DNA from: Nitrosomonadaceae bacterium
GTDB taxonomy: Bacteria > Pseudomonadota > Gammaproteobacteria > Burkholderiales > Nitrosomonadaceae
Length of the DNA: 64,000 bases
Direction: 5' to 3'
Assembly (NCBI GenBank): GCA_919902515.1
Contig: CAKKRD010000003.1
Location: 1 to 64,000, forward strand
Shown here: piece by piece, positions 26,085-34,402 of the stretch
Layout: each line of letters begins with the position of its first letter
Position numbering within the stretch: position 1 is the first letter of the stretch
Position numbers and translations under genes: made by a program
Notes under the pieces: model-generated
What the model was told of the DNA's origin: nothing
The model's input: only the letters and a program-made list of their open reading frames with translations
The model's database searches: none

Positions 26085-27410
26085 ATGACAATGAAAGTTG
26101 ATTTCATGCTGACGAGGTCTCGTCAATCTTCCCGCCACACATTTACCCTTGCCTTTTTGCTGTGGCTGATTAGCACGCCGCTCCAGGCTGCGCTGGACAT
26201 TGAAATATTTGGCGGGGGCGCAACCCAGATCCCCATCGCCATCGTTCCTTTTGCCGCCGAAGAAAAGCTCAAGCAAAGCATCACCGCAGTAGTGGCGGCT
26301 GATCTGCAGCGTAGCGGTCTTTTCAGGCTGGTTGATTCATCCGGTCCTGCGCTACGCGATCCCCGGCAGATCGTCTACCCTGACTGGAAAAACCGCGGCG
26401 CTGCTGCGCTGGTGATCGGCAGCACGGTGATACTGCCGGACGGGCAAGTAGAAGTGGGCTTTCACCTGATGGATGTAGCAAAACAGGTGCAGTTGACCGA
26501 CCATATCATGATCGTCCCGGCAGACCGACTGCGCGCCGCAGCCCATCAGATAGCCGATATTATTTATGAAAGACTGACGGGCGATGTGGGCGTATTCAGC
26601 ACCCGCATCGCTTATGTGGTGAAGCAGGGTAACAAGTATGCGCTGCAAGTAGCGGATGCTGACGGCTTTAATGCCCAGTCGATCATTGAATACAGCGAGC
26701 CGATCATTTCACCCGCATGGTCGCCGGACGGCACTCAGATTGCCTACGTATCGTTTGAAAACAAGAAGCCAGTAGTCTACGTGCAAACGCTTGCAACCCG
26801 ATCGCGCAAGGCGGTGGCCAATTTCAAGGGAAGCAACAGCGCCCCGGCATGGTCGCCCGACGGCAAGAAGCTTGCAGTGGTGTTGTCTCTACAGGGCGGC
26901 TCGCAGATATTTCTGGTAAATGCAGACGGGAGTGGTCTGCAAAGGCTCAGTCAAAGCTCCGGGATTGATACCGAGCCCAATTTTTCACCAGACGGCCAGT
27001 CGATCATTTTCACTTCCGATCGCGGTGGCAGTCCGCAAATCTATCGCATGCCGGTAACGGGGGCTGCGTCCGGAACGGCTGAACGCCTTACCTTCGAAGG
27101 CAGCTACAATGTCAGCCCGCATCATAGCCGGGATGGAAAAAGTTTTACCTTCATTCACCGCAACAGCGCCAGATTCAATGTCGCGGTGCAGGACCTGGCT
27201 ACCCGCCAAGTGCAGTTGCTGACCGATTCACGCTTTGACGAATCTCCCAGCCCCGCTCCCAACGATAAGATGATATTGTATGCAACCGAGGTAAAGGGGC
27301 GTGGTATATTAGCCGTAGTATCAAGTGATGGCAAAACAAGACAAGAGCTCTCAATGCAAGCAGGTGATGTAAGAGAGCCGGCATGGGGGCCCTTGCCGAG
27401 AGTGCGATAA
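26085..27410 (+). CDS. tolB: Tol-Pal system beta-propeller protein TolB
   Basis: This 441-residue periplasmic protein has a signal peptide (cleavage near PLQAALDIE), an N-terminal D1 domain, and a six-bladed propeller marked by repeated SPAWSPDGTQIAYVS, APAWSPDGKKLAVVLS, EPNFSPDGQSIIFTS and VSPHHSRDGKSFTFI units. TolB passes signals between TolA and Pal during outer-membrane constriction. Two close ATG codons (26085, 26091) could start it. Confidence 0.96.
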   Translation: MTMKVDFMLTRSRQSSRHTFTLAFLLWLISTPLQAALDIEIFGGGATQIPIAIVPFAAEEKLKQSITAVVAADLQRSGLFRLVDSSGPALRDPRQIVYPDWKNRGAAALVIGSTVILPDGQVEVGFHLMDVAKQVQLTDHIMIVPADRLRAAAHQIADIIYERLTGDVGVFSTRIAYVVKQGNKYALQVADADGFNAQSIIEYSEPIISPAWSPDGTQIAYVSFENKKPVVYVQTLATRSRKAVANFKGSNSAPAWSPDGKKLAVVLSLQGGSQIFLVNADGSGLQRLSQSSGIDTEPNFSPDGQSIIFTSDRGGSPQIYRMPVTGAASGTAERLTFEGSYNVSPHHSRDGKSFTFIHRNSARFNVAVQDLATRQVQLLTDSRFDESPSPAPNDKMILYATEVKGRGILAVVSSDGKTRQELSMQAGDVREPAWGPLPRVR

Positions 27411-27453
27411 CCCCTAGTAAGAGTATTTCAATTTAACTTAAAAGGAGTAAAGC

Positions 27454-27954
27454 ATGAAAAAAGTAATCAGCGTATTACTCATCGGCTTGTTGTCAGCATG
27501 TGCCAGCCAGACCACCCAGCCCACCGCAGTGGAAGAAAAGCCTGCTGCCCAGGCAGCAGCGCCTGTTGCACCGGCTGATCCCAACCTCAACCCTATCCTG
27601 CGGGACCCAAACAATATTTTGTCCAAGCGCAGCGTTTATTACGATTACGACAGTTTCGTGGTGAAGAATGAATACAGACCCCTGGTGCAAGCCCACGCTC
27701 AGTATCTGCGCGACAACGCTGGCGCCAGAGTGCTGCTGCAAGGCAACGCGGACGAACGCGGCAGCCGCGAGTACAACCTGGCGCTGGGTCAGAAACGTGC
27801 CGACAGCGTGAAGAACGCCATGACTCTGTCGGGCGCCAAGGATAGCCAAATCGAGGCTGTCAGCCTAGGTGAGGAAAAGCCCCGCGCCACCGGGCGTGAC
27901 GAAGCCTCCTGGGCCGAGAACCGCCGTACGGATATCCGCTACCAGGGCGAGTAA
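27454..27954 (+). CDS. pal: Peptidoglycan-associated lipoprotein Pal
   Basis: This 166-residue outer-membrane lipoprotein has a signal with lipobox LSAC and an Ala/Pro-rich linker. Its C-terminal OmpA-like domain binds peptidoglycan (SVYYDYDSFVVKNEYRPLV, GNADERGSREYNLALGQKRA, and ENRRTDI). It tethers the outer membrane to the cell wall at division. AAAGGAG precedes the ATG, and cpoB starts three bases after the stop. Confidence 0.96.
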   Translation: MKKVISVLLIGLLSACASQTTQPTAVEEKPAAQAAAPVAPADPNLNPILRDPNNILSKRSVYYDYDSFVVKNEYRPLVQAHAQYLRDNAGARVLLQGNADERGSREYNLALGQKRADSVKNAMTLSGAKDSQIEAVSLGEEKPRATGRDEASWAENRRTDIRYQGE

Positions 27955-27956
27955 CC

Positions 27957-28775
27957 ATGCGCCTGCGCGCTCTGTTATTGTCGTTATTGATGGTTTGTAA
28001 TCCGGTCTACGCCGGATTTTTCGGCGACAAGGAAGCGCGCAGACAGATCGCCGACCAGCAGGCGCTGATCGGCGATCTGTTCACCCGCATCACAAGACTG
28101 GAAGAAGTACTTGATAACCAGGCGCTACTTAATTTCCATACCCAGATCGAAGCACTCAGACAGGATATCAACAAGCTGCGCGGTCAGATCGAAGTGCTGG
28201 CCAACGAAAATGAGCTGACGCAGAAGCGGCAACGGGATTTTTACATTGATCTGGACAGCCGGCTGAGACGGATCGAACAGCCCGACCCGCCCGCAATGTC
28301 CGCCTCCCCCGTTCCGTCAGACGTTGCTGGAGCGGAATCGAATGCGCTGCTCCCGGTTGCCGCAGTGGATACGCCTGCTGCCAGTGCTGCAACGGCGGAA
28401 ACTGCAGAGAACGGCGCCTACGAGGCGGCTTATGATCTGTTCAAGGCCGGCAATTATCAGGGCGCCATTACCCTATTCCAGAATTTTCTCGAAAGCTATC
28501 CTAGATCCAGATTTGCACCCAGTGCGCACTATTGGATCGGTAATGCTTATTACGCGCTACGTGATTTTGACGATGCCATCGATACTCAGCGGAATCTGAT
28601 CAAAGCCTTTCCCGATAGCGCCAAGGCTCCCGATGCGCTGCTTAACATCGCCAGCAGCCAGCGAGAGATGAATAAAATTGCCGCCTCCAGGAAAACTCTG
28701 GAAGAACTGATCGCCAGATATCCCGTCAGCGATGCTGCGGACAAAGCCAAGCAACGACTGGCCAATAGAAAGTAG
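27957..28775 (+). CDS. cpoB: Cell division coordinator CpoB (YbgF)
   Basis: This 272-residue periplasmic protein has a signal peptide (cleavage near VYAGFFG), an N-terminal trimeric coiled coil (about residues 30-105, IADQQALIGDLFTRITRLEEVL), an Ala/Pro linker and three TPR repeats. The last include YEAAYDLFKAGNYQGAITLFQ and AKAPDALLNIASSQREMNK. CpoB coordinates peptidoglycan synthesis with Tol-driven constriction. It closes the canonical tol-pal order here. Confidence 0.94.
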   Translation: MRLRALLLSLLMVCNPVYAGFFGDKEARRQIADQQALIGDLFTRITRLEEVLDNQALLNFHTQIEALRQDINKLRGQIEVLANENELTQKRQRDFYIDLDSRLRRIEQPDPPAMSASPVPSDVAGAESNALLPVAAVDTPAASAATAETAENGAYEAAYDLFKAGNYQGAITLFQNFLESYPRSRFAPSAHYWIGNAYYALRDFDDAIDTQRNLIKAFPDSAKAPDALLNIASSQREMNKIAASRKTLEELIARYPVSDAADKAKQRLANRK

Positions 28776-28872
28776 GGTCGCCCGGTTGCTGGCGGTGGCC
28801 CCACCCTGCGATATGGTTCACACCCCTTCCTCATTGCGACACAAAATCACACGAATTCCCGAGGTCAGAACT

Positions 28873-29505
28873 TTGCGCGTCAGTGAAATATTCTTTTCCC
28901 TGCAGGGGGAGACCAGTCGTATCGGCTTGCCCACAGTGTTCGTGCGTCTGACCGGCTGCCCTTTGCGTTGCGGTTATTGCGACACCGAATACGCTTTTTA
29001 CGGCGGCGAAGGCATGTCTATCCCCGCCATTCTGGATGAGATTTCCGGTTACGCACCGCGCTATGTCACGGTCACTGGCGGCGAGCCTCTGGCGCAGAAA
29101 GAGTGCCTGACGTTGCTCCGGTCACTGTGCGACACGGGCTATTCAGTATCGCTCGAAACCAGCGGGGCACTGGATATATCCGGGGTGGATGTGCGGGTGT
29201 CCAGAGTTCTGGACATAAAAACCCCTGGCTCGGGTGAGGTGGAGAAGAATCGCTGGACCAACCTCGGCCACCTGGGATCGCATGATGAACTGAAGTTTGT
29301 GCTGTGCGATGAAGCGGACTATCAATGGGCGGTTGCAGTGATGCGTGAGCGTCGTCTGGACCTGATATGCCCGATTCTGTTTTCGCCGGTTTATGGCAAG
29401 CTTGACCCGGCAATGCTTGCTGCTTGGGTGCTGCGCGACCGCTTGCCAGTGCGGCTACAGATCCAGCTACACAAGTTGTTGTGGGGTGAGGGACCGGGGC
29501 GATGA
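28873..29505 (+). CDS. queE: 7-carboxy-7-deazaguanine synthase (radical SAM)
   Basis: This roughly 210-residue radical SAM enzyme converts 6-carboxytetrahydropterin into 7-carboxy-7-deazaguanine for queuosine. The cluster motif [14 protein letters not shown] and the [13 protein letters not shown]-binding stretch are present. The TTG at 28873 is chosen because GAGG lies seven bases upstream and family members begin near [13 protein letters not shown]. The in-frame ATG at 28813 has no ribosome-binding site and would add 20 residues. The stop overlaps the queC start as ATGA. Confidence 0.93.
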   Translation: MRVSEIFFSLQGETSRIGLPTVFVRLTGCPLRCGYCDTEYAFYGGEGMSIPAILDEISGYAPRYVTVTGGEPLAQKECLTLLRSLCDTGYSVSLETSGALDISGVDVRVSRVLDIKTPGSGEVEKNRWTNLGHLGSHDELKFVLCDEADYQWAVAVMRERRLDLICPILFSPVYGKLDPAMLAAWVLRDRLPVRLQIQLHKLLWGEGPGR

Positions 29506-30227
29506 ACAGTCGGCAAGGGTGCAGTAAGAATTCTTTTTTTGGTCTTATGACTAAGGCCGTGGTGCTGCTGTCGGGGGGGCTGGACTCGGCCACCACACTC
29601 GCCATCGCGCGCGACCGGGGGTACGAGTGTTACGCCCTGAGTATCGATTACGCTCAACGACACGGCGCGGAACTGGTAGCAGCAGAAAGGGTGGCGCGAT
29701 CCATCGGGGCAAGTGAGCACCGGATCGTCAAAGTTAACCTTGCGGCGTTCGGCGGATCGGCCCTCACCGACGAATCCATTGCCGTTCCTACGGAAGGGAT
29801 CAAAGCAGGTATTCCGGTTACTTATGTTCCCGCCCGCAATACCATCATGTTATCGTTGGCGTTGGCGTGGGCCGAGGTGCTTGGAAGCCATGACATTTTC
29901 ATCGGCGTCAATGCGGTGGATTATTCCGGTTATCCGGATTGCCGGCCCGAATACATCGCAGCTTTCGAACAAATGGCGAATCTGGCCACCAAGGCCGCAA
30001 TTGAAGGCAATAAGTTGAGCATCCATACGCCGCTCATCAGCTTGTCCAAGGGGGAAATCATCCGGCAGGGAATTTTGCTGGGAGTGGATTACAGTCAAAC
30101 GGTATCTTGCTACCAGGCAGATACAGCGGGGCTGGCCTGCGGAGTGTGTGATTCCTGCCGATTGCGCCGGGTGGGGTTTGCGGCAGCGGAGGTGTCTGAT
30201 CCGACGCGCTACTGGGCGTCGCTATAG
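29502..30227 (+). CDS. queC: 7-cyano-7-deazaguanine synthase
   Basis: This protein of about 241 residues makes preQ0 from 7-carboxy-7-deazaguanine with ATP and ammonia. [17 protein letters not shown] is the PP-loop and [18 protein letters not shown] is conserved. The C-terminal cysteines in [19 protein letters not shown] bind zinc. The ATG at 29502 overlaps the queE stop; an ATG at 29547 would give the more usual 226-residue length, so the first 15 residues are doubtful. The stop codon overlaps a dispersed repeat end at 30226. Confidence 0.95.
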   Translation: MNSRQGCSKNSFFGLMTKAVVLLSGGLDSATTLAIARDRGYECYALSIDYAQRHGAELVAAERVARSIGASEHRIVKVNLAAFGGSALTDESIAVPTEGIKAGIPVTYVPARNTIMLSLALAWAEVLGSHDIFIGVNAVDYSGYPDCRPEYIAAFEQMANLATKAAIEGNKLSIHTPLISLSKGEIIRQGILLGVDYSQTVSCYQADTAGLACGVCDSCRLRRVGFAAAEVSDPTRYWASL

Positions 30228-30249
30228 GGCGCCTCTAAAAAATTCAGAT
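30226..30249. repeat. Single copy of the AGGGCGCCTCTAAAAA repeat end
   Basis: AGGGCGCCTCTAAAAA begins inside the queC stop codon and continues ATTCAGAT. The same order (end, then TCCAGAT) occurs at 16308-16330, and similarity continues weakly for another 30 bp. This looks like the left half of the 148-bp element type. Confidence 0.7.
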
Positions 30250-30282
30250 ACCGTTTCTGTGACAGTATTTCTTTGTGTAATC

Positions 30283-30555
30283 CTACTCCGCATTAATGGG
30301 TGGTTTTGTGCGATTTCTGCGACGGTCAAGCCACCAGGCAAGTGCAGGTAACAGCAGGAAGGAACCAGGAAGCGCGATCACGGTGAGATAGGGACCCAAG
30401 CGGAAAATCCGTTGTATCTGCTGCTTGAGTTCAGCGCGATCTTCTACTGTCCACTTCTGCTTGTTCCGCGGTTTCATCAGAAGCGGTATCAACCCCTTTA
30501 CCTGTAGCATCTCGCTAAGAATGTGTTCTTTCTCCCGCTCCAGTGCTTTCAACAT
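30283..30555 (-). CDS. Small membrane protein, LETM1-like region
   Basis: This 90-residue protein has a charged N-terminal half (KPRNKQKWTVEDRAELKQQIQ) and one membrane segment (LGPYLTVIALPGSFLLLPALAWWLDRR) ending in a basic tail. The pattern of a Trp- and Lys-rich stretch before a Pro-Gly-containing helix and WWLDRRR resembles small bacterial proteins annotated as LETM1-like or hypothetical. It lies 21 bp downstream of the yqjK-like gene on the same strand and may belong to that stress-related group. Function unknown. Confidence 0.75.
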   Translation of the reverse strand: MLKALEREKEHILSEMLQVKGLIPLLMKPRNKQKWTVEDRAELKQQIQRIFRLGPYLTVIALPGSFLLLPALAWWLDRRRNRTKPPINAE

Positions 30556-30576
30556 TCTTTTGGGTTCAGCTATAGG

Positions 30577-30960
30577 TCAGCGGGTACTGGGCGGACTGTT
30601 TCTTCTGCTATTCTGCCATGTCGTGCCGATACGCAACCAGACAGCACGGCCGCGAGCAATCCAGACACCCAATGAGCGATACGTCCGCCATAAGGCAAAA
30701 GAGCGGAACAAGACGCGTTGCAGCAGGCGGAAGATGCTGTAGTTACGCGACAACATAAACGCCATGCTCATGCTCACCAACGCGGCAATCGGGACGAGTG
30801 GGTGCGCTTTGAGATAGCGCAAGCATGCTACGGCCGTATCGACCATGCGTAACGGCTCAGCTAGACATTGAACGGCTACGGTTACTTCTCCGCGCTGCAC
30901 AGCGGCACGTGCCACCAATTGTGTTCGCCGCCAGCGGATATCGTCCAGGCGGGCGCTCAT
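30577..30960 (-). CDS. YqjK-like protein
   Basis: This 127-residue basic protein follows the yqjE-like gene by three bases. It opens with a charged RLDDIRWRRTQLVARAAVQRGEV segment typical of YqjK-like proteins, then a hydrophobic helix (HPLVPIAALVSMSMAFML) and an Arg-rich C-terminal part. In enterobacteria yqjD, yqjE and yqjK form one operon with an unclear role at the membrane. The assignment rests on order and on the N-terminal pattern. Confidence 0.72.
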   Translation of the reverse strand: MSARLDDIRWRRTQLVARAAVQRGEVTVAVQCLAEPLRMVDTAVACLRYLKAHPLVPIAALVSMSMAFMLSRNYSIFRLLQRVLFRSFALWRTYRSLGVWIARGRAVWLRIGTTWQNSRRNSPPSTR

Positions 30961-30963
30961 GGG

Positions 30964-31347
30964 TTACTTAAGTTGTTCACGGTCTTTTGCCAGTTCTGCC
31001 AGGGTGGCAGAAAACATTTTCGTGTTTTCTGCTGCTTTGGCGCGCAACGCCAGCACCGCAAATATCCCCATACCAAGAAAAAAACCTGCCATAACACCCA
31101 ATACAGCAAGACGGTAGCTGTCCCAGAACAGCACCACGAAAAAAACCGCCAGCAAAACGATTCCCAGGCCAAGGCAGAACAGTGCAACCAGACCCAGCAG
31201 CAACAACTGGCTTAACTGCAGCTTTGCTTCCTCAAGTTCAGTGGCAAAAATTCCCAGCCGGGTTTGCAGAACCCCAGTCAGCGTTAATGCCAGTTTTCTG
31301 AAGGAATCAAGCAGCCCGCTTTCGCCCCCGGAATCTTTTTCAGCCAT
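30964..31347 (-). CDS. YqjE/phage holin-superfamily membrane protein
   Basis: This 127-residue protein has two adjacent membrane segments (LLLLGLVALFCLGLGIVLLAVFF and LAVLGVMAGFFLGMGIFAVLAL). They are preceded by an amphipathic stretch RKLALTLTGVLQTRLGIFATELEEAK, which is the typical YqjE (holin superfamily III) pattern. It follows the yqjD-like gene by nine bases. Function unknown; proteins of this group sit in the inner membrane. Confidence 0.82.
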   Translation of the reverse strand: MAEKDSGGESGLLDSFRKLALTLTGVLQTRLGIFATELEEAKLQLSQLLLLGLVALFCLGLGIVLLAVFFVVLFWDSYRLAVLGVMAGFFLGMGIFAVLALRAKAAENTKMFSATLAELAKDREQLK

Positions 31348-31356
31348 GATGGGGGT

Positions 31357-31680
31357 TTAACGCCGTCCGATCAGCAATCCAAGGATAAGGCCAACACCAG
31401 CCGCGACACCCACCGCATGCCAAGGGTGTGCCTGGACATAATCGCAAGTGACTTTTGCCGCCTGATGGGTCCTGTCGACTACCATATCTTCCACTTTGCA
31501 TAGCTGCTGTTTGGCTTCCTGCAGGCTTTCGCTAATCTTTTCGCGGGCTGCCGCGACCTTTTCGCCGGCTTGTCCGGCGGTGACCTTGAGCAGCTCTTCC
31601 GCATCCGCCACTACGACCTTTAAATCTGCTACAAGTTTGTCTTTGGCTACATCGGGGGTTTCTGTCGTTTCGGTACTCAT
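31357..31680 (-). CDS. YqjD/ElaB DUF883 protein
   Basis: This 107-residue protein has the DUF883 layout. A long amphipathic helical region (KLVADLKVVVADAEELLKVT through SLQEAKQQL) precedes a single C-terminal membrane helix with the family ending HPWHAVGVAAGVGLILGLLIGRR. YqjD-type proteins are inner-membrane proteins linked to ribosomes in stationary phase in E. coli. AAGGAG precedes the ATG and it is the first gene of a four-gene minus-strand group. Confidence 0.9.
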   Translation of the reverse strand: MSTETTETPDVAKDKLVADLKVVVADAEELLKVTAGQAGEKVAAAREKISESLQEAKQQLCKVEDMVVDRTHQAAKVTCDYVQAHPWHAVGVAAGVGLILGLLIGRR

Positions 31681-31994
31681 TTTTTCTCCTTGAATATTTG
31701 ACGATTACACTGCTGGCTAGAGAGTCATTCTACCAGCTACCACGATTAGTATAGCGCACCTGAGATGACTGCACAGAGCTCATTAATGCGCATATCAGAT
31801 TATCGTTTTTGGCTGGCGGAATCAATCGAAGCATTGTGTAATATCCATCATGCTATATTCCAGACCGGATTAAGCCATATTCATATTTTCGCTGCTCCGT
31901 AGCGGCGACTTGCAAGGGATGAATGCAGGGTGCCCCTGACAAATCAAAGCTGGGTTAAACTGCAGCGCTCGTTTATGCGAAATAATTCCAGATA
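31681..31994. other. Gene-free stretch between divergent genes
   Basis: The gap separates the yqjD-like group from the alpha/beta hydrolase and should hold both promoters. It is AT-rich in the middle. No repeat of the families in this window, no RNA gene and no convincing frame were seen. Confidence 0.4.
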
Positions 31995-32906
31995 ATGACA
32001 ATGCGGCTTAAGCGTTTCCCTGTTTTCTCCAGCTACGCCGGTGATGCCAGCAATTCTCGCCATATCGCTTATACCGAATGGGGGGAGCCGGACAATCCGC
32101 ACATTGTTGTCTGTGTTCATGGTCTGACGCGCAATTGCCGCGATTTCGATTTCCTGGCACACGCATTGGCAGCCGATTGCCGTGTGATCTGCGTGGACGT
32201 GGTAGGACGCGGACAAAGCGACTGGCTGGCCGATGCGGTGGATTATGACAATTACCTGCTGTATCTGTCGGACGCAGTTGCGCTGCTTGAACACATCGGC
32301 GCTTTGAGCGATGCCAGCATTCAACTGGACTGGGTCGGCGTCTCGATGGGTGGATTAATTGGTATGATGCTGGCAATCCAGCCGGGGCTGCCCCTCCCTC
32401 TGCCTCTGCCGATACCCATCCGCCGACTGGTCATGAGCGACATCGGCCCGTTGATTCCAGTCACGGCGCTAACACGAATTGCGCAATATCTCGGCAGGGA
32501 CCCACGCTTCGCCAGCTTCGACGAGTTTGAAGCTTACATGAAAAAAATCTCGGTTTCGTTCGGCCCCCTGACCGAAGCCCAGTGGCATCATTTCGCGCTA
32601 CATAGTGTCCGTGAATTCAACGATGGAACCTACGGCTTCCGTTATGACCCAAGAATCGCAGAAAGTTTTAAAAAACATCTGTCCGAGGATATCGATTTAT
32701 GGGCGCAATGGGATGCATTGCGTGTCCCCACGCTGGTGCTGCGCGGCATACAATCCGACTTGCTGTCTGCCGAAACGGCGGCGGAAATGCAAGTGCGCGG
32801 CGCCAGGGCGCAGATAATCGAACTGCCCGGCATCGGCCATTCACCCATGCTGGTAAGCGACGATCAGATTGCGATCGTGAAGGATTTTTTGCTGGCGCTG
32901 GGATAA
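31995..32906 (+). CDS. Alpha/beta hydrolase
   Basis: This 303-residue protein has the alpha/beta-hydrolase fold. VVCVHGLTRNCRDFDFLA is the oxyanion-hole strand-loop, GVSMGGLIGMMLA the nucleophile elbow with the catalytic Ser, and PGIGHSPML the C-terminal His. An Asp in LRGIQSDLLSAET completes the probable triad. A short Leu-Pro repeat (LPLPLPLPIPI) lies just after the elbow region. The substrate cannot be read from the sequence. It has no operon partner and starts a likely accessory stretch that runs to queG. Confidence 0.9.
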   Translation: MTMRLKRFPVFSSYAGDASNSRHIAYTEWGEPDNPHIVVCVHGLTRNCRDFDFLAHALAADCRVICVDVVGRGQSDWLADAVDYDNYLLYLSDAVALLEHIGALSDASIQLDWVGVSMGGLIGMMLAIQPGLPLPLPLPIPIRRLVMSDIGPLIPVTALTRIAQYLGRDPRFASFDEFEAYMKKISVSFGPLTEAQWHHFALHSVREFNDGTYGFRYDPRIAESFKKHLSEDIDLWAQWDALRVPTLVLRGIQSDLLSAETAAEMQVRGARAQIIELPGIGHSPMLVSDDQIAIVKDFLLALG

Positions 32907-33141
32907 CGGTGTCGGGTCACGCTCTTGGCCATCCCGCTTCAGCTATTGCAGGCAACACTGAAGCAAAAATTCAGCGCTGCAGATGAGGGAAATTCGTTCG
33001 GCAAATGGCGGAAAAAGGTTTTTCTACAGCGTCGTTGAGCTCCTTGATTGACTAACGAGCGAGAAGCAATTTGGGACTCAATGGATTCCCGGCCAATACA
33101 GGTGATGTGGATCCTGGAACTCGGGCCAGCCTTGAAATTCG

Positions 33142-33561
33142 TTATTTCGATTCTGCTACACCGCTGCCGCGGATCAGGCCTCTAACGCTGACCCCTCCAC
33201 CCTCCCATCGCCAGTCCCAAGTGGTGTCATCGCCAAGAGGATGTCGGCGCATTTGTATTATCCCACCATCAATGCACTTGTCTTTCCCAAAGGTGAGATG
33301 TTCTCGATACCAAAAACTTGTTCCGTCCGTCCTGATGAATTCAAGGTTTCCGCCACAACCTAGAGATGGGTAATTAACGTTTCCAACGTTGCCATACAGA
33401 TTCATTTCCATCGTATAGGTTGAAGGTGGATCGTTCTGCGTAACTTGTCCCTCCCATGATCCACCGAGCCCTGTGGCATAAGAATCGATCGGTGCAACGG
33501 CGAAAAACAACACCAAAAGAGCGATGGTGGTGCGCAAAGCTGATATAACCGTGTATTGCAT
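33142..33561 (-). CDS. Small secreted protein with CGG/CIDGG motifs, unknown function
   Basis: This 139-residue protein has a clear signal peptide (cleavage near DSYATGLGG). The mature domain opens GSWEGQVTQNDP and contains NYPSLGCGGNLEFI and DKCIDGGIIQM, with two cysteines that may pair, then ends in a WDWRWEGG beta region. The layout suggests a small lipocalin-like beta-barrel. Domains with the YPSLxCGG and CxDGG pattern recur as orphan proteins in bacteria, but I know no named function. AAAGGAG precedes the ATG. It lies just beyond an attC-like site, which fits a mobile cassette origin. Confidence 0.75.
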   Translation of the reverse strand: MQYTVISALRTTIALLVLFFAVAPIDSYATGLGGSWEGQVTQNDPPSTYTMEMNLYGNVGNVNYPSLGCGGNLEFIRTDGTSFWYREHLTFGKDKCIDGGIIQMRRHPLGDDTTWDWRWEGGGVSVRGLIRGSGVAESK

Positions 33562-33871
33562 GAGAATCTCCTTTCACTAATAAGATTAATGGCAAGTGCC
33601 ACACGTCGACTGCCTTTGCCTTCCCCAGACCCACAATGCGACGGGCCTTCACACTATGCCCTGTCTCCTCTTGACACTCACCGATTGCAGACCACGATAC
33701 GCCGGTAGCGCCAAGCCGATAAACGGCGCAAGACAGCCAGCAGCAGACCCATCCATCGCACTGCGATATTACTTCCAATGAAGTGCCACCACTTTCTTGT
33801 TCTCAGACTGAGCATATTGTTGCTCCACTCTCATAAGTGCCCAACGTAGAAGTAACCGGTGCTGCGCGGCT
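33562..33871. other. Gene-free stretch before the attC-like site
   Basis: No supported gene. Minus-strand reading frames here are short or overlap the secreted-protein gene without a ribosome-binding site. The right part enters the attC-like hairpin (33839-33907). Confidence 0.4.
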
Positions 33872-33907
33872 TTATCGCGCAGCGTCCGGTTGACTGCCGG
33901 GTTCGGC
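33839..33907 (-). repeat. attC-like integron recombination site
   Basis: On the minus strand the site starts GCCGAAC (33907-33901) and ends GTTGGGC (33845-33839). The end fits the attC core consensus GTTRRRY exactly; the start fits the inverse core with one mismatch. Between them lie nested inverted repeats: AACCGG/CCGGTT (33854-33859 and 33886-33891) and GCTGCGCG/CGCGCAGC (33861-33868 and 33876-33883), around a 7-base loop, with unpaired bases between the stems as in attC hairpins. The 69-bp length is normal for an attC. It overlaps the 3' end of the minus-strand nuclease-like gene, the expected place for a cassette. Confidence 0.7.
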
Positions 33908-34402
33908 ACCGACAGAAATTTCATTGAGCCGTTCCTCGGTGAACCTCCAGGCTTCTGGAATTCTGTCAATTGTGCCTGCCGCCTTGGCCCGGCTCGTCCA
34001 AATATGCTCTTCGTACAGAATTGTGTCGCCGCGCCTCGCTGCTGCTGCCTTCAACCACGAAGCAATTTCAGTAGGTGTAGCGAGATACATTCGCGGTAGT
34101 GCGTCGATGGCGACACTCTTGAATTGAACGAGACAGAAGATGGTTTTCTTTGAATGCTTCTTCAACCATGCGTCTGCGGCGCCATGGTAGTTGGCATTGA
34201 CGATGTGCGATTGCGTAAGCCCCCACCCGCCGTCTTGGCTCCCTTTCACCGAAATCTTCAGTATCCGATCGCCATCAACTGCGACCAGGTCGTACTCGGG
34301 GTGATTGGCTCCGTACTGGACGGATACATCCCAACCGCAGCGTGCGAACTGAGCCGCTGCGAATGCCTCTGCTGCTGTCGCAACCTGCCAAGAAGTAATC
34401 AT
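33872..34402 (-). CDS. PD-(D/E)XK-like nuclease, probable gene-cassette protein
   Basis: This 176-residue protein has a probable restriction-like nuclease core: an N-terminal helix (SWQVATAAEAFAAAQFARCG), then EYDLVAVDGDRILKISVKGS with Asp and the S-x-K pair in the positions of the PD-(D/E)XK motif. WDVSVQYGANHPEYD resembles Holliday-junction resolvase-like or DUF4365-like families. The C-terminal seven residues are encoded inside the attC-like site, so the original end may have been changed by cassette joining. Its ATG overlaps the stop of a short upstream frame by four bases. Function as a nuclease is inferred only. Confidence 0.75.
   Translation of the reverse strand: MITSWQVATAAEAFAAAQFARCGWDVSVQYGANHPEYDLVAVDGDRILKISVKGSQDGGWGLTQSHIVNANYHGAADAWLKKHSKKTIFCLVQFKSVAIDALPRMYLATPTEIASWLKAAAARRGDTILYEEHIWTSRAKAAGTIDRIPEAWRFTEERLNEISVGAEPGSQPDAAR

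Noticed and set aside
33374-33778. 134-codon minus-strand frame
   Set aside because: It overlaps the secreted-protein gene in another frame, has no ribosome-binding site and gives an unlikely composition.
33769-33969. 66-codon minus-strand frame containing NPAVNRTLRDKAAQ
   Set aside because: The peptide comes from translating the attC-like site; it is a repeat by-product rather than a gene.
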